Source: Muribaculaceae bacterium
Lineage (GTDB): Bacteria > Bacteroidota > Bacteroidia > Bacteroidales > Muribaculaceae
Length of the DNA stretch: 57,834 nucleotides
Assembly: GCA_017621845.1 (NCBI GenBank)
Contig: JAGASI010000022.1
Span: 1 to 57,834, forward strand
Direction of reading: 5' to 3'
Numbering within the stretch: the stretch's first letter is position 1; every line of letters starts with the position of its first letter. The position numbers were made by a program, and so were the translations under genes. Of this stretch, positions 49,817 through 57,834 are shown piece by piece. Under the pieces are notes generated by a model. It was given only the letters and a program-made list of their open reading frames with translations. It was not told where the DNA came from and searched no databases.

Positions 49817-49897
49817 GCAATACTTTGCCGCGGTTTTGAATATGTTGCAACATATATACGAAAAAAGGGAGTCGGTTATGACTCCCTCTTGTGATCC
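49817..49897 (-). repeat. tRNA 3'-flank repeat, copy 2
   Basis: The inverted partner of 47273-47350. On the minus strand it starts in the 3' end of tRNA-Val(GAC), holds that tRNA's terminator (GGGAGTC/GACTCCC plus TTTTTT) and the same ATATGTTGCAACATAT palindrome, and ends at the same CAAAGTATTGC. Confidence 0.88.
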
Positions 49898-49966
49898 ATA
49901 CTGGATTCGAACCAGTGACCTCCTCCCTGTCAAGGAGGCGCTCTAAACCAACTGAGCTAATGAATC
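49892..49966 (-). tRNA. tRNA-Val (GAC)
   Basis: On the minus strand: acceptor GATTCAT/ATGGATC, D arm GCTC...GAGC, anticodon stem CCTCC/GGAGG with loop TTGACAG (anticodon GAC), T arm ACTGG-TTCGAAT-CCAGT. CCA is not encoded. Together with the TAC pair it covers all valine codons. Confidence 0.93.
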
Positions 49967-50019
49967 TTAGTATGTCATATCAGCTGTCATGCCAGAGGAG
50001 ACGATATGCTGACACAGTG

Positions 50020-50050
50020 CAAAGTTAGACATTTTTTTTGATTTGACAAA
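50020..50050 (-). promoter_or_regulatory. tRNA-Val(GAC) promoter
   Basis: On the minus strand TTTG (50047-50050) is followed 19 bp later by TAACTTTG (50020-50027), an exact match. The tRNA begins about 54 bp downstream. The 50051-50303 stretch shows no supported gene. Confidence 0.78.
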
Positions 50051-50303
50051 TTTTACCTCAGCTATTTTTAAATCGTTGCTTTTGGCAAATGACATTCAGC
50101 ATTATTGCATTGTAAATCTCGGGATTGATATTTATGATTTTGTCGGATGTCGACTCGGAATGGGTTGCTGCCTATATAATATGGACTGTAAGCTGGTTAA
50201 GGCGTGTCATCGCTACCGCTGAAACGGCGGTTTCCCGACACATATTCAAAAGAAGTGTCTTGCTTCAGGGCCGCGAGTTTGTTGGCAATATAAATCTGCA
50301 TAG

Positions 50304-50343
50304 AACAAGCACCTTTACAGTGATGTCTGCAAAGGTGCTTGTT
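50304..50343. terminator. Terminator of the 50367-51206 gene
   Basis: A perfect 13-bp stem (AACAAGCACCTTT with AAAGGTGCTTGTT) and a 14-nt loop, 23 bp past the stop of the minus-strand gene. Confidence 0.8.
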
Positions 50344-50366
50344 TCGTTTAATTTATAGAAAGACAT

Positions 50367-51206
50367 CTAAAATGGATAACTCAACCATTTATGCTGAGGT
50401 ATAAACTCAAACCATTCTGAAATGTTGTCATCGGCTTTATTGGGAACATATGTGTATTCTTCGCCACAACCATTTAATGTTATACGTTTAGGTTCGCTTG
50501 ACACATACGACCAATAGATTCCTTCTTTGGCAAAGGTACAAGTATTAGGATTAAACTTTGAGGCGTCTATTTCAGGGAGATTTTTCAAAAGTGCGTAATT
50601 GTCAGGCGCGGAATAATGGGTATATTCACCAGTATTCATATTTTTCATCATACGGATATTTTGCAGAAAAACTGAACCCTTGTTGGTATGACGTAGTGAA
50701 GCTGCACGAATATATGACATCTGAGGACTGACCATATACATAAATGAATTATTGTTTGTGTCAATCATAACCTGACAGAATTCTCCGTCCAGCATTATCT
50801 TTGTGCCCAACTGCCATTGTTGCAGACAGTCTGCAATATTTGAGGGGGTGGCATCAAATTGAGCATAAGGTTTTACGATGTTGATATTTTCGACCAGATA
50901 CAACGGATTGCCATTTACCGAAATTGAGTTGTCGCCAACAACTATATCCAAAGGCTCGGCTTCTTTCAGCAATATTGTATCCGGTGTAAAGACGGTAGTC
51001 CGCGCAATCTCTCGGTTCGGTATAATCAAAGTTGCGGATTTAGTCTGCAAACTATCATTCCGGGTAAAGAATATTAACACCGAATCTGTTTGCACAAGTT
51101 CGGAAGTTGCATTAGCCCACACTCCCTTAGCTCCCGGATTTAGCGTAGCAGCAAATGATGCAACCGTGAAAAGCATCATAAGCGATAGTAAAATTGGTTT
51201 CTTCAT
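50367..51206 (-). CDS. Secreted protein of unknown function
   Basis: The 279-aa protein has a signal peptide (MKKPILLSLMMLFTVASFAA) and a beta-rich mature part: PDTILLKEAEPLDIVVGDNSISVNG early, KIMLDGEFCQVMID in the middle, three Cys and a Trp/Pro-rich C-terminus (EWFEFIPQHKWLSYPF). No family was recognised and no repeat is obvious. It is slightly more AT-rich than its neighbours. It is separated from ilvA by a structured repeat, so it is probably transcribed alone. Envelope location is supported; function is not. Confidence 0.75.
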   Translation of the reverse strand: MKKPILLSLMMLFTVASFAATLNPGAKGVWANATSELVQTDSVLIFFTRNDSLQTKSATLIIPNREIARTTVFTPDTILLKEAEPLDIVVGDNSISVNGNPLYLVENINIVKPYAQFDATPSNIADCLQQWQLGTKIMLDGEFCQVMIDTNNNSFMYMVSPQMSYIRAASLRHTNKGSVFLQNIRMMKNMNTGEYTHYSAPDNYALLKNLPEIDASKFNPNTCTFAKEGIYWSYVSSEPKRITLNGCGEEYTYVPNKADDNISEWFEFIPQHKWLSYPF

Positions 51207-51254
51207 TTGGGAAGGCGTTTAGAGGTTGTTTAAAAATAAATGTGAACAGTGAGG

Positions 51255-51347
51255 CCGTATATGTCGTAGGATATTGTGTTCTGAGCCGAGGGAGCATAGC
51301 GAGCTATGTGACTGAGGAGAAGGATATAAGATACCCAACATATACGG
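51255..51347. repeat. Structured 93-bp imperfect palindrome (MITE-like)
   Basis: Terminal inverted arms CCGTATATGT / ACATATACGG enclose partly complementary flanks (GGATAT, TCTGAG / CTGAGGAGA) and a central CATAG-CGAG-CTATG hairpin. The form recalls small non-autonomous repeats of Bacteroidales. No transposase is nearby. Lies in the 266-bp gap between ilvA and the secreted protein gene; the rest of that gap is empty. Confidence 0.6.
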
Positions 51348-51472
51348 TGGGATGGCAATTATTGGTGTTATGGACGTTCTAAATTCAATGTTGGGAGTGT
51401 TTAGAAATGCTTTTGCTTTGTGTATTATTGGCTACTTCGCTTTCTGGCCCCCTGAATATATTAGATAGTCTC

Positions 51473-52669
51473 TTAGTTGAGGACATTATATCCGGCTTGG
51501 CGCAGGGCTTGACGCACTTGTTCTATGTGTTCGGGATTGCGTGTCTCGAGGTCCATGCGAATGATGCATCCGTTGATTTCAGTTGAGGTATTGATGCGTT
51601 CGTGGGCTACGGATATAACATTACCGCCTTGCTGGGCGACAACGTTACATACGCCTGAGAGTTGGCCCGGTTTGTCGGGGAGGTCAATAATGAAGGTATA
51701 ATTGCGACCGCTTTTGGCAAGTCCACGAGTTATAACGCGGCTGAGGGTGGAGACATCAATGTTACCTCCCGAGACGAGGCAGGCGACTTTCTGTCCATGG
51801 ATTGGTAGTTTGTTGAACATTGCGGCTGCAACTGCAACTGCACCGGCACCTTCGGCGACGAGTTTGTGTTTCTCGATGAGGGCGAGGATGGCGGCGGCAA
51901 TTTCGTCATCGCTGACAGTTACTACCTCGTCTACATATTTGTTGCACATTTCAAAGGTGTTGACACCCGGTTCCTTGACGGCGATGCCGTCGGCGATAGT
52001 CGAGACGCGGTCGAGATGGGCGATATGTCCCTCGGAGAGTGATGCCGCCATCGATGGTGCTCCTGATGATTGGACGCCGTAGACCTTGATTTCGGGTCTC
52101 AGGGTCTTGATAGTAAAAGCGACACCCGAGATGAGTCCACCGCCGCCGATTGGCACGATTACAGCGTCAATATCGGGCATGTCCTCAAGAATTTCGAGGC
52201 CGATTGTTCCTTGTCCGGCAATCACCTTTGGGTCATCGAATGGATGAACAAATGTATAGCCGTGTTTATCGCGCAGTTCGATGGCTTTGGCATAAGCGTC
52301 ATCATAGACGCCCGGCACGAGGCATACTTCGGCTCCATATCCTTTGGTGGCCTCTACTTTGGAGATAGGGGCGCCGGCGGGCAAACATATCAGTGATTTT
52401 ATGCCATTGTGTGTAGCGCCGAGCGCTACCCCTTGGGCGTGGTTGCCGGCCGAACAGGCGATTACGCCACGTGATTTTTCCTCATCGCTGAGTTGGGAGA
52501 TTTTATAATAGGCACCGCGTAACTTAAAAGAGCCTGTCAGCTGTAGGTTTTCGGTTTTAAGCCATATGTCACAGTCTGACGATAGTTTGGGCGCATGGAT
52601 TAGGGCTGTGTGTCGGGCGACGTCATTGAGGACGCGGGCAGCGTTGAATACTTCGTTGATTTCAAGCAT
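51473..52669 (-). CDS. ilvA: Threonine ammonia-lyase (deaminase)
   Basis: PLP enzyme converting threonine to 2-oxobutanoate, the entry to isoleucine synthesis (and to propionate). The 398-aa protein has the Schiff-base lysine in TGSFKLRGAYYK (Lys49), the phosphate-binding VPIGGGGLISG, and a single C-terminal ACT domain (about 325-398, starting NYTFIIDLPDKPGQLSG). This is the shorter one-ACT form common in anaerobes rather than the two-ACT E. coli IlvA. No other isoleucine gene is adjacent. Confidence 0.94.
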   Translation of the reverse strand: MLEINEVFNAARVLNDVARHTALIHAPKLSSDCDIWLKTENLQLTGSFKLRGAYYKISQLSDEEKSRGVIACSAGNHAQGVALGATHNGIKSLICLPAGAPISKVEATKGYGAEVCLVPGVYDDAYAKAIELRDKHGYTFVHPFDDPKVIAGQGTIGLEILEDMPDIDAVIVPIGGGGLISGVAFTIKTLRPEIKVYGVQSSGAPSMAASLSEGHIAHLDRVSTIADGIAVKEPGVNTFEMCNKYVDEVVTVSDDEIAAAILALIEKHKLVAEGAGAVAVAAAMFNKLPIHGQKVACLVSGGNIDVSTLSRVITRGLAKSGRNYTFIIDLPDKPGQLSGVCNVVAQQGGNVISVAHERINTSTEINGCIIRMDLETRNPEHIEQVRQALRQAGYNVLN

Positions 52670-52703
52670 AATGCCGTTATATTATTTAGGTGATTAATAA
52701 TTG

Positions 52704-53549
52704 TTATTGGTGTTGCAGTGGTTGGCGAGGGAAAGCGTCTATGAAACTCCCCGGCGTGGAATTGTAGATGTTGACGTGGTGGCTCATGGCATATCGCCGT
52801 ATGTCGTGATAGCTCTTGAAGGCTATGGCAAAGCTCTCGACAACCTGATGTAGTCTCAGACCGCGGTAGGTTGTGTCCACGCGTCGTTGTTCGTCGGGGT
52901 GGTCTTTATAGAAGTGGGGTTGTACCGAGATGACGTGGTTGTCATCGTCGACCCATATGGTCTTCATCCAAGAGTGGTCGGCGCCGGTGAGATAGATGGT
53001 ATCATATCCCATGTATATGGCGGCCATTATCGATGGCACCAGTACATTGCGCGGGCGTGGCATTGCGCGGCCTGACTTGTAAAGAATGTTTTCGAGCCAA
53101 TGAAATCCTGACGCGCCTATATTATTGATATGTGCAACTGTAATGTTGGGATTGCCGGTAACAGTCTTGTCGAGTTTTGATGCGCTCTTGGCAGGTACTA
53201 TCAACGTCATGGGCCAGGAGACTGCCGACAGGGCCTTCTTGAGTTTGTCCAGATTGGGATTGTCGTCATTTCCAAAAAATACCGGGTCTATCATCAGATA
53301 ATACTGAGGACGTAGAGTGTCAAACTCGGGGGCGAGGGCTGCAAAGTTGACTGCCAGGCGAGGCATCGTCATCAGGGTCTTTATATCGTTTTGGATTGTG
53401 TCGGCCAATGATGGGCCGTTGGCCATGATGACAATGGCGCCTTTGTTGCCCTTGGGTAGTGTGCACCGGCGTGACAACAACAGGACCTTGACCAGGGACT
53501 TGGTCGAGGCTCCGGCGCGTCTAATTAACTCAGAGGCTGTCATGGTCAT
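52704..53549 (-). CDS. DUF115/MptE-like protein of a polysaccharide cluster
   Basis: The 281-aa protein has the DUF115 pattern: a Rossmann-like start GAIVIMANGPSLADTI, YYLMIDPVFFG, a NVLVPSIMAAIYMGYDTIYLTGADHSW block and a C-terminal helical tail. Bacterial members occur in surface-glycan loci and are thought to modify or transfer sugars; the MptE name comes from an archaeal pterin kinase relative. Its start overlaps the preceding gene by 20 bp, so it belongs to the same transcript as the SDR-like, GT2 and membrane genes. Function unproven. Confidence 0.75.
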   Translation of the reverse strand: MTMTASELIRRAGASTKSLVKVLLLSRRCTLPKGNKGAIVIMANGPSLADTIQNDIKTLMTMPRLAVNFAALAPEFDTLRPQYYLMIDPVFFGNDDNPNLDKLKKALSAVSWPMTLIVPAKSASKLDKTVTGNPNITVAHINNIGASGFHWLENILYKSGRAMPRPRNVLVPSIMAAIYMGYDTIYLTGADHSWMKTIWVDDDNHVISVQPHFYKDHPDEQRRVDTTYRGLRLHQVVESFAIAFKSYHDIRRYAMSHHVNIYNSTPGSFIDAFPRQPLQHQ

Positions 53550-54264
53550 AAATGTGGGTCAAGAGATAGTCGGTAACTATCGTGGGTGTATATTGTATGG
53601 CTTCCATCAGCTGTGAGTTGCTGAAGGTAAGCGTGGTGGTGAGATAGCGGTAGATAGCTGAACCCATGAGCAATCGAGCCCAGCGGCGCTTGACAGTAGA
53701 TATGCGCTTGTCGTTGAGTCGATGGGCGAGGGCCTCGATAAGGTCATCAACGTCGGTATCAACTCCGTCGGTAACGTTATAGATGATGGGGGATTTTACG
53801 TTCTTAGGTAGAACGTAGGTTAACTCCCAAATGACTTTGGGTAAATCGACCGCGTGTACCAATGAGATAAGGGTCTCGGGAGCCGGTGATATGTGGCGGG
53901 CAAGTCCGCGGTTCAGGCTTTTGACCAGGTCCATGACGGGCCCATTCATACCGGTCCCGACAATCGGGGCACATCTCAGTATCACGGGAGTGACCCCTCG
54001 TTTGTTGCATATCGAGGTAAAACGTCGTTCCAGCTGGTTCCAGGGAGACTCCGGGTCAATGGATGTCAACTCGTTATATGATTTTCCCGAGGTCACGTCA
54101 TATATCTCGACTGACGATATCATTACAGCCATATACAGTTGGTCAATGTTGTCAATCTCGTAGTGAAGCTCGTAATGAGGCGAGAGTTGGCGGTCCATAT
54201 ATGGCATGACATATTGGTGTTCAGGTGCAAATATCCATATTTTATGTTGTACAGGCATTGTCAT
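53530..54264 (-). CDS. Degenerate SDR/epimerase-like protein
   Basis: The 244-aa protein matches the middle and end of extended short-chain dehydrogenases: SSVEIYDVTSG, NELTSIDPESPWNQLERRF, then VILRCAPIVGTGMNG and LISLVHAVDLPKVIWEL. The usual N-terminal NAD-binding GxxGxxG is absent (it begins IWIFAPEHQYVMPYM), and the YxxxK pair is not recognisable. It may be non-catalytic, or use a different cofactor. Overlaps the GT2 gene by 4 bp and the DUF115 gene by 20 bp. Confidence 0.7.
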   Translation of the reverse strand: MTMPVQHKIWIFAPEHQYVMPYMDRQLSPHYELHYEIDNIDQLYMAVMISSVEIYDVTSGKSYNELTSIDPESPWNQLERRFTSICNKRGVTPVILRCAPIVGTGMNGPVMDLVKSLNRGLARHISPAPETLISLVHAVDLPKVIWELTYVLPKNVKSPIIYNVTDGVDTDVDDLIEALAHRLNDKRISTVKRRWARLLMGSAIYRYLTTTLTFSNSQLMEAIQYTPTIVTDYLLTHIYDHDSL

Positions 54265-55034
54265 GGCGTATCGGGGTGAGAGGTGTAACTTTTTAAGACT
54301 TTAAGATAATGTTTAAGTATGTGCCAGTATGAAGACTTGATATTGTTTTCGCTGAAAGCCATCAGACGCTCATGGTTGTGGGTATAGAGACGATGTATCA
54401 GCCGCGAGGATAATCCGCCCGGGGTCATAGTCACCATATCCATCGGCATATATTTCCATCTCAATGTATTATCGGAGAATAATCTTGCAAACATCTCAAA
54501 GTCAGCCGATACCTTATAGTGAGTCTTGTATAGCCCTATTCGCCGCTGAACATCGGCTTTGATATATAACGAGGGGTGGGGAGGTGAGAACCCTTCGGCG
54601 ATGTCTTCGGGCCGGTAATCTTTGGCTGAATAATAGCGTATCACACGTGTGTTGTCCGGTCGGGCAAAATGAATATCGCCAAAGGTGAAATCGAGTGAGG
54701 GCTCGGTGATAAAAGTATGGGTTATTTTCTCGAGAATGTCGGTAGAGGTAAACGTGTCTCCGGCGTGTAACAGACCGATAATATCTCCGGTTGCCTTTTC
54801 GATGCCTTTGTTGATTGCATCATATACGCCACGAGGCTCACAGTGACATATTATGGCATGGGATGCAATATCCCGACTCAGTACCATGTCGGTAGAGTCG
54901 GTGCTCATGCCATCTACGATGATATGTTCATAGGGTTGCATGGATTGACCGACAACTGAAGCCAGGGTGCGTTCAAGCCCCCGCGCGTTGTCACGCGTAA
55001 TGGTGATGATTGATATGCGAGGCTGAAAATTCAT
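54261..55034 (-). CDS. Family 2 glycosyltransferase
   Basis: The 257-aa GT-A enzyme starts RISIITITRDNARGLERTLASV, with the nucleotide-binding HIIVDGMSTDSTD and a DxD-equivalent region GLLHAGDTFTSTD. It has the EPRGVYDAINKGIEKATGD block seen in GT2 enzymes of the WcaA/colanic-acid type. Ends with a helical, basic tail suited to the membrane surface. Starts one base before the stop of the membrane protein gene's frame neighbour, so coupling is tight. Sugar and acceptor unknown. Confidence 0.88.
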   Translation of the reverse strand: MNFQPRISIITITRDNARGLERTLASVVGQSMQPYEHIIVDGMSTDSTDMVLSRDIASHAIICHCEPRGVYDAINKGIEKATGDIIGLLHAGDTFTSTDILEKITHTFITEPSLDFTFGDIHFARPDNTRVIRYYSAKDYRPEDIAEGFSPPHPSLYIKADVQRRIGLYKTHYKVSADFEMFARLFSDNTLRWKYMPMDMVTMTPGGLSSRLIHRLYTHNHERLMAFSENNIKSSYWHILKHYLKVLKSYTSHPDTP

Positions 55035-56441
55035 TCATTGAGGGACTTGCGATTGGACGTGATGACATATCAGTAGTGTTATCACTGCTAAGACTGCAAA
55101 TATAGTCATAAATATTTTAAATGACCTCTTATTATGACAAATATTCCAGGTCTGAACAACGGCCGGTGCCAATAGCGCGACTGCCGGCAGTGCATAGCGC
55201 GATGCTGTGCCTCCTATTGTCCAGCATGGCGCCAGCCATATTATCGTTGCCCATATCGACAAGGCCATATAGCGTCGGTCTATGTGTCGGCGACCTATAA
55301 GGAGATAATATATAAATATAGCACCAAAAATATACCATGGGTAGGCCACATGGGCATAAATCTGAGACAGCCCGAAAGGTACATCACGCATGAAATTCCA
55401 CGGGAATGGTATAAAGAATTGTACGGCGATACTCAGCGGCAACATCAGTAGCCGGTGGCCTATAGAGGAATTATTACCAACAATGTCATAGTAAGGCTTA
55501 TGCCAACCGGTGGTGTCAACCACATCATCGCGTCCGGCAAGGCTTTCGGTCATGACATCGATAGCCGGAGCTGTAAAATGGAGCCTTGTCGGAATTATCC
55601 AGAAGATGATACCGATGATAAGCATTACACCGGCTATCGTTAACATCCGGCGCGACAATTGTTGACGACTGGCGATTATAAATACGGCCACACCCACCAA
55701 CACGGCGAGTATCATGTTGGGTCTCATGAACATGAGTATTGCCATAGATATTGTCAGCGGTGCCAAGCTTTTATAGGAATTCATGTCGGTGAGGGCAACG
55801 CTCGAGAGCGCTATGGCAGCAATCACCCAGGCGTCTTTTATCAAGATCATTCCCGAGGCCATGAGATAGCATATAGCGGCTGTTGCCATCATTGTCTTCC
55901 ATGCCATTGTGCGGTCGCCCGAGAGTCTTACCCCGAGAATGGCGGCACACACCAGGGTTATTAAGGTCATCGCCATCGATGCGAGAAGACCGGCCGTTAT
56001 TGAAGGACCGGTGAAAGCAAAGATACCGGCATATATCATCCCAGTCAGTCCGTGAGAAGGGTAACTACGTGTAGTTGATTGGCCAAGATAATACATTGCA
56101 TCACCCCATGTGCGCCGGGCGTCGATATTGTGTAATACCGGCATGTTGTCGGTTCCCCCCGAAAGAGTGGTGAAATACCATACGTTGGCAATCACTCCCA
56201 CTGCCAGCACCGTCGAGGCTATAATCAGCATGGTGCAACTCGCCGATGTTGCCACATGTGCCCGGTGCAACCCCATGACCCCTGCCATAGATAGAACAAT
56301 CATCGTTACTGCCGTTGACACCGGGGGGGCACCGGGCATCAGACATAACGAGAGCACTATCGCCACAAGGTATATGACGAAGGCGATAATCGCTCCGCGC
56401 ATGGACGTTAAACTATGATTGGACCGTGATAGAGGCATCAA
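55035..56441 (-). CDS. Polytopic membrane protein, GT-C or polymerase type
   Basis: The 468-aa protein has about eleven hydrophobic segments and one large periplasmic loop near residues 90-130 (NIDARRTWGDAMYYLGQSTT) plus a second near 285-330. The layout and the early acidic/aromatic loop resemble GT-C glycosyltransferases or Wzy-like O-unit polymerases; neither could be assigned. First of four tightly packed genes (GT2, SDR-like, DUF115), which together look like a small surface-glycan module. Preceded 8 bp upstream by the porin gene. Confidence 0.8.
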   Translation of the reverse strand: MMPLSRSNHSLTSMRGAIIAFVIYLVAIVLSLCLMPGAPPVSTAVTMIVLSMAGVMGLHRAHVATSASCTMLIIASTVLAVGVIANVWYFTTLSGGTDNMPVLHNIDARRTWGDAMYYLGQSTTRSYPSHGLTGMIYAGIFAFTGPSITAGLLASMAMTLITLVCAAILGVRLSGDRTMAWKTMMATAAICYLMASGMILIKDAWVIAAIALSSVALTDMNSYKSLAPLTISMAILMFMRPNMILAVLVGVAVFIIASRQQLSRRMLTIAGVMLIIGIIFWIIPTRLHFTAPAIDVMTESLAGRDDVVDTTGWHKPYYDIVGNNSSIGHRLLMLPLSIAVQFFIPFPWNFMRDVPFGLSQIYAHVAYPWYIFGAIFIYYLLIGRRHIDRRYMALSIWATIIWLAPCWTIGGTASRYALPAVALLAPAVVQTWNICHNKRSFKIFMTIFAVLAVITLLICHHVQSQVPQ

Positions 56442-56449
56442 TGGGTTGT

Positions 56450-57523
56450 TTAGAAGGATATGATAAGCTCGAGCGATAGGTGGTCGCCTACTTCTGAGTC
56501 GGGTCGGGTGTTGTTGCCATAGAAGTATTTCTCATAGTCAAGACGCACAGCGGCGTTGACACTCTTGTATTTATACCCGAGGGTTGAGCCGACAGTGAGT
56601 CGTGAACGAGATGGGAGCTGAGGTGTCAGTATGCCGTTTTCATCGGCTTTGCCATCAGAGTGGGCTGTCATCGAGTCAAATCTTCCATGAAATGACAATC
56701 GGTTGAAGATACATTTTTTTAAAGGTAGGCTATATTCTCCCCAGACATTAAAACCATGAACCGCACGCGCGGCATCGTTGGTATAATGCTTGTACATGTA
56801 TTCACCCTCGAGGGTGAGATTGCCGTTTGACCATCCGACTGACGCGTCGGCGAGGTTGATGCGGACATCCTCGGGCAACAATGACATATATCCGGCCTCG
56901 ACCTTGAAGTCTCCCGGAGACCATGACACCTTGCCGGCATAGGCATACTTCTTGACCCATTGGTTGTGGTCGGTGATTGCGGTGGGGTTGAACACGGCAC
57001 CCTCAACCCATACCGGCACCTTGGCGAATGTATAACGGGCTTTCAGTCCCACACCACGCACGTTGGCCATATAACGGCCCATGAATGAACGGTTGGTGAA
57101 GATGTAATTGGCCGGACCACGGAACGAGTCGGTGCCAAACGGCATGCGGTACTGTCCTAATTGTACAAACAGTTGCTTGAGTATGTCAACCCGTGTCCAG
57201 GCATCAAGAATCTTGATTTTGCCGGCATCACAAAAGTCAGTCTGAAAATAATAGCTGATGATGGGAGCAACCTTGCCCTTAAGATTAAGTCGGGCATTGC
57301 GCACCTGAAAACGGCTTTCGCCGGTAGTCGTTGACATCTCCCAGCGTGTTCTCATAACGCCTCCCAGCTCAGGATAATAGTCAAAGTCGGCACTGTCTGA
57401 GCCGGCAGAGTCAATCTTGGCTTCCACACGATCGACAGGCCCTAATTTGACTGCTGAGGCCTCATTACCTGAAAATAAAGCATAGATAGATATGGCGCTG
57501 ATGATTAAAGTCCTAAAATTCAT
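56450..57523 (-). CDS. Outer-membrane porin, OprO/OprP-like
   Basis: The protein of about 357 aa begins with a signal peptide (MNFRTLIISAISIYALFSGNEASA). It continues as alternating amphipathic strands with aromatic girdles, including TRWEMSTTTGESRFQVRNARLN, YYFQTDFCDAGKIKILDAWTRV, QLFVQLGQYRMPFG and the terminal HLSLELIISF that ends in Phe. This is the phosphate-selective porin O/P family, here probably a general or anion-preferring channel. ATG at 57523 places the signal first. Lies 8 bp upstream of the membrane-protein gene, so it may head the surface-glycan transcript. Confidence 0.88.
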   Translation of the reverse strand: MNFRTLIISAISIYALFSGNEASAVKLGPVDRVEAKIDSAGSDSADFDYYPELGGVMRTRWEMSTTTGESRFQVRNARLNLKGKVAPIISYYFQTDFCDAGKIKILDAWTRVDILKQLFVQLGQYRMPFGTDSFRGPANYIFTNRSFMGRYMANVRGVGLKARYTFAKVPVWVEGAVFNPTAITDHNQWVKKYAYAGKVSWSPGDFKVEAGYMSLLPEDVRINLADASVGWSNGNLTLEGEYMYKHYTNDAARAVHGFNVWGEYSLPLKKCIFNRLSFHGRFDSMTAHSDGKADENGILTPQLPSRSRLTVGSTLGYKYKSVNAAVRLDYEKYFYGNNTRPDSEVGDHLSLELIISF

Positions 57524-57550
57524 TATTATTGGGTGTTTGGATTTATGGCA

Positions 57551-57558
57551 CAAAGGTA
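57551..57558 (-). promoter_or_regulatory. Porin-glycan operon promoter, -7 element
   Basis: The minus strand reads TACCTTTG, an exact -7 match 28 bp upstream of the porin ATG. Confidence 0.6.
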
Positions 57559-57795
57559 TAAAAAATATCGATGTAGATTGCACTATCGCATCGGGCTCTT
57601 GTAATCGAGTCCAAGAATATTACCGCCCACAGGTAAGATATCCTTAAGGTATAGTAGTCCTTGTGGACTTTTGTGGATGACAATGGCATTAATTGCACGG
57701 CTCTTTCATTTAAAATTTAAATAAGCGCATAATACCCTTACCCGATTCATTTCGAGTCAGGTAAATCTTTATGAGCTGTATGTTAGTTATTTATC

Positions 57796-57828
57796 TTTGG
57801 TTTGAAAGATAAAAATTCATTATTTTTG
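57796..57828 (+). promoter_or_regulatory. Promoter at the right edge of the window
   Basis: TTTG (57796-57799) and TATTTTTG (57821-57828) are 21 bp apart, matching the consensus. Whatever it drives lies beyond the window. The 57559-57795 stretch has no gene. Confidence 0.65.
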
Positions 57829-57834
57829 TGATAA

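Noticed and set aside
49579..49946. Frames across the second tRNA-Val, its terminator and tRNA-Val(GAC)
   Set aside because: They run through tRNA genes and a terminator and show no protein-like composition.
49892..49966. Reading the minus-strand tRNA as tRNA-Asp
   Set aside because: The seven-base loop is TTGACAG, with U33 then GAC, so it is valine; aspartate needs GTC.
50125..50358. 77-codon plus-strand frame before the secreted unknown gene
   Set aside because: It ends by reading through a perfect terminator hairpin and has no recognisable features.
1..57834. CRISPR arrays, prophage, insertion-sequence transposases or conjugation genes
   Set aside because: No regularly spaced repeats and no matching protein motifs were found on either strand.

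Overview
The window reads as chromosomal DNA of a gut-type Bacteroidales bacterium, plausibly of the Muribaculaceae. Several features point there. Promoters match the Bacteroidetes consensus TTTG-N19-21-TAnnTTTG, and start codons follow A/T-rich leaders rather than Shine-Dalgarno sequences. Lipid genes resemble the Bacteroides glycine-lipid pair (glsB/glsA), and glycogen genes sit in the GH133-GT4-GH57 order. The family name is inference; the phylum is secure. No phage, conjugative element, transposase or CRISPR array was seen.

Layout. 1-126: end of an rRNA operon (5S 3' part and terminator). 204-7013: rpsA with a long leader, a frameshifted Sel1-repeat gene, bcp, a DbpA-like helicase, a thioredoxin-fold lipoprotein and mdh. 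7014-8214: a 1.2-kb gene-free stretch holding a canonical promoter, a structured non-coding segment and two terminators, which looks like an undescribed RNA gene. 8215-12915: glycogen operon (GH133, GT4, GH57). 13220-15025: purB and a small secreted protein. 15393-16620: a Cys-rich Spy/CpxP-like protein and a thioesterase. 16653-19461: an AT-rich restriction-modification cassette (REase plus a fused beta+alpha DNA methyltransferase).

19576-36106 is the functional centre: about eleven minus-strand genes, closely spaced and probably co-transcribed, devoted to peptidoglycan turnover and MurNAc recycling. In transcription order they are a split-domain amidase, a GT2, a HIT-like DUF4922 protein, a SpoIID-like protein, an AmpG/MurT-type permease, NamZ-type exo-muramidase, an FAD/Fe-S D-lactate dehydrogenase, a NagX-like membrane acetyltransferase, MurK-like kinase, MurQ etherase and an SGNH hydrolase. 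Together they suggest a route: trim wall fragments, release MurNAc, import it, phosphorylate it, split it into GlcNAc-6-P and D-lactate, and oxidise the D-lactate. Several intercistronic gaps contain perfect inverted repeats.

36467-44853: pheS, crcB, nth, a TRIC/UPF0126 channel, gtrA, two PepSY-like secreted proteins, then glsB/glsA and pckA on the minus strand. 45173-46982: an MBL hydrolase and an RsmI-like methyltransferase. 47205-49966: four tRNAs (Arg-TCT, two identical Val-TAC, Val-GAC) around a His-rich CobW-type GTPase and a small His-tailed secreted protein. The two outer tRNAs share a near-identical ~80-bp 3' flank in inverted orientation. 50367-57523: a secreted unknown, ilvA, a four-gene overlapping surface-polysaccharide-like cluster and a porin.
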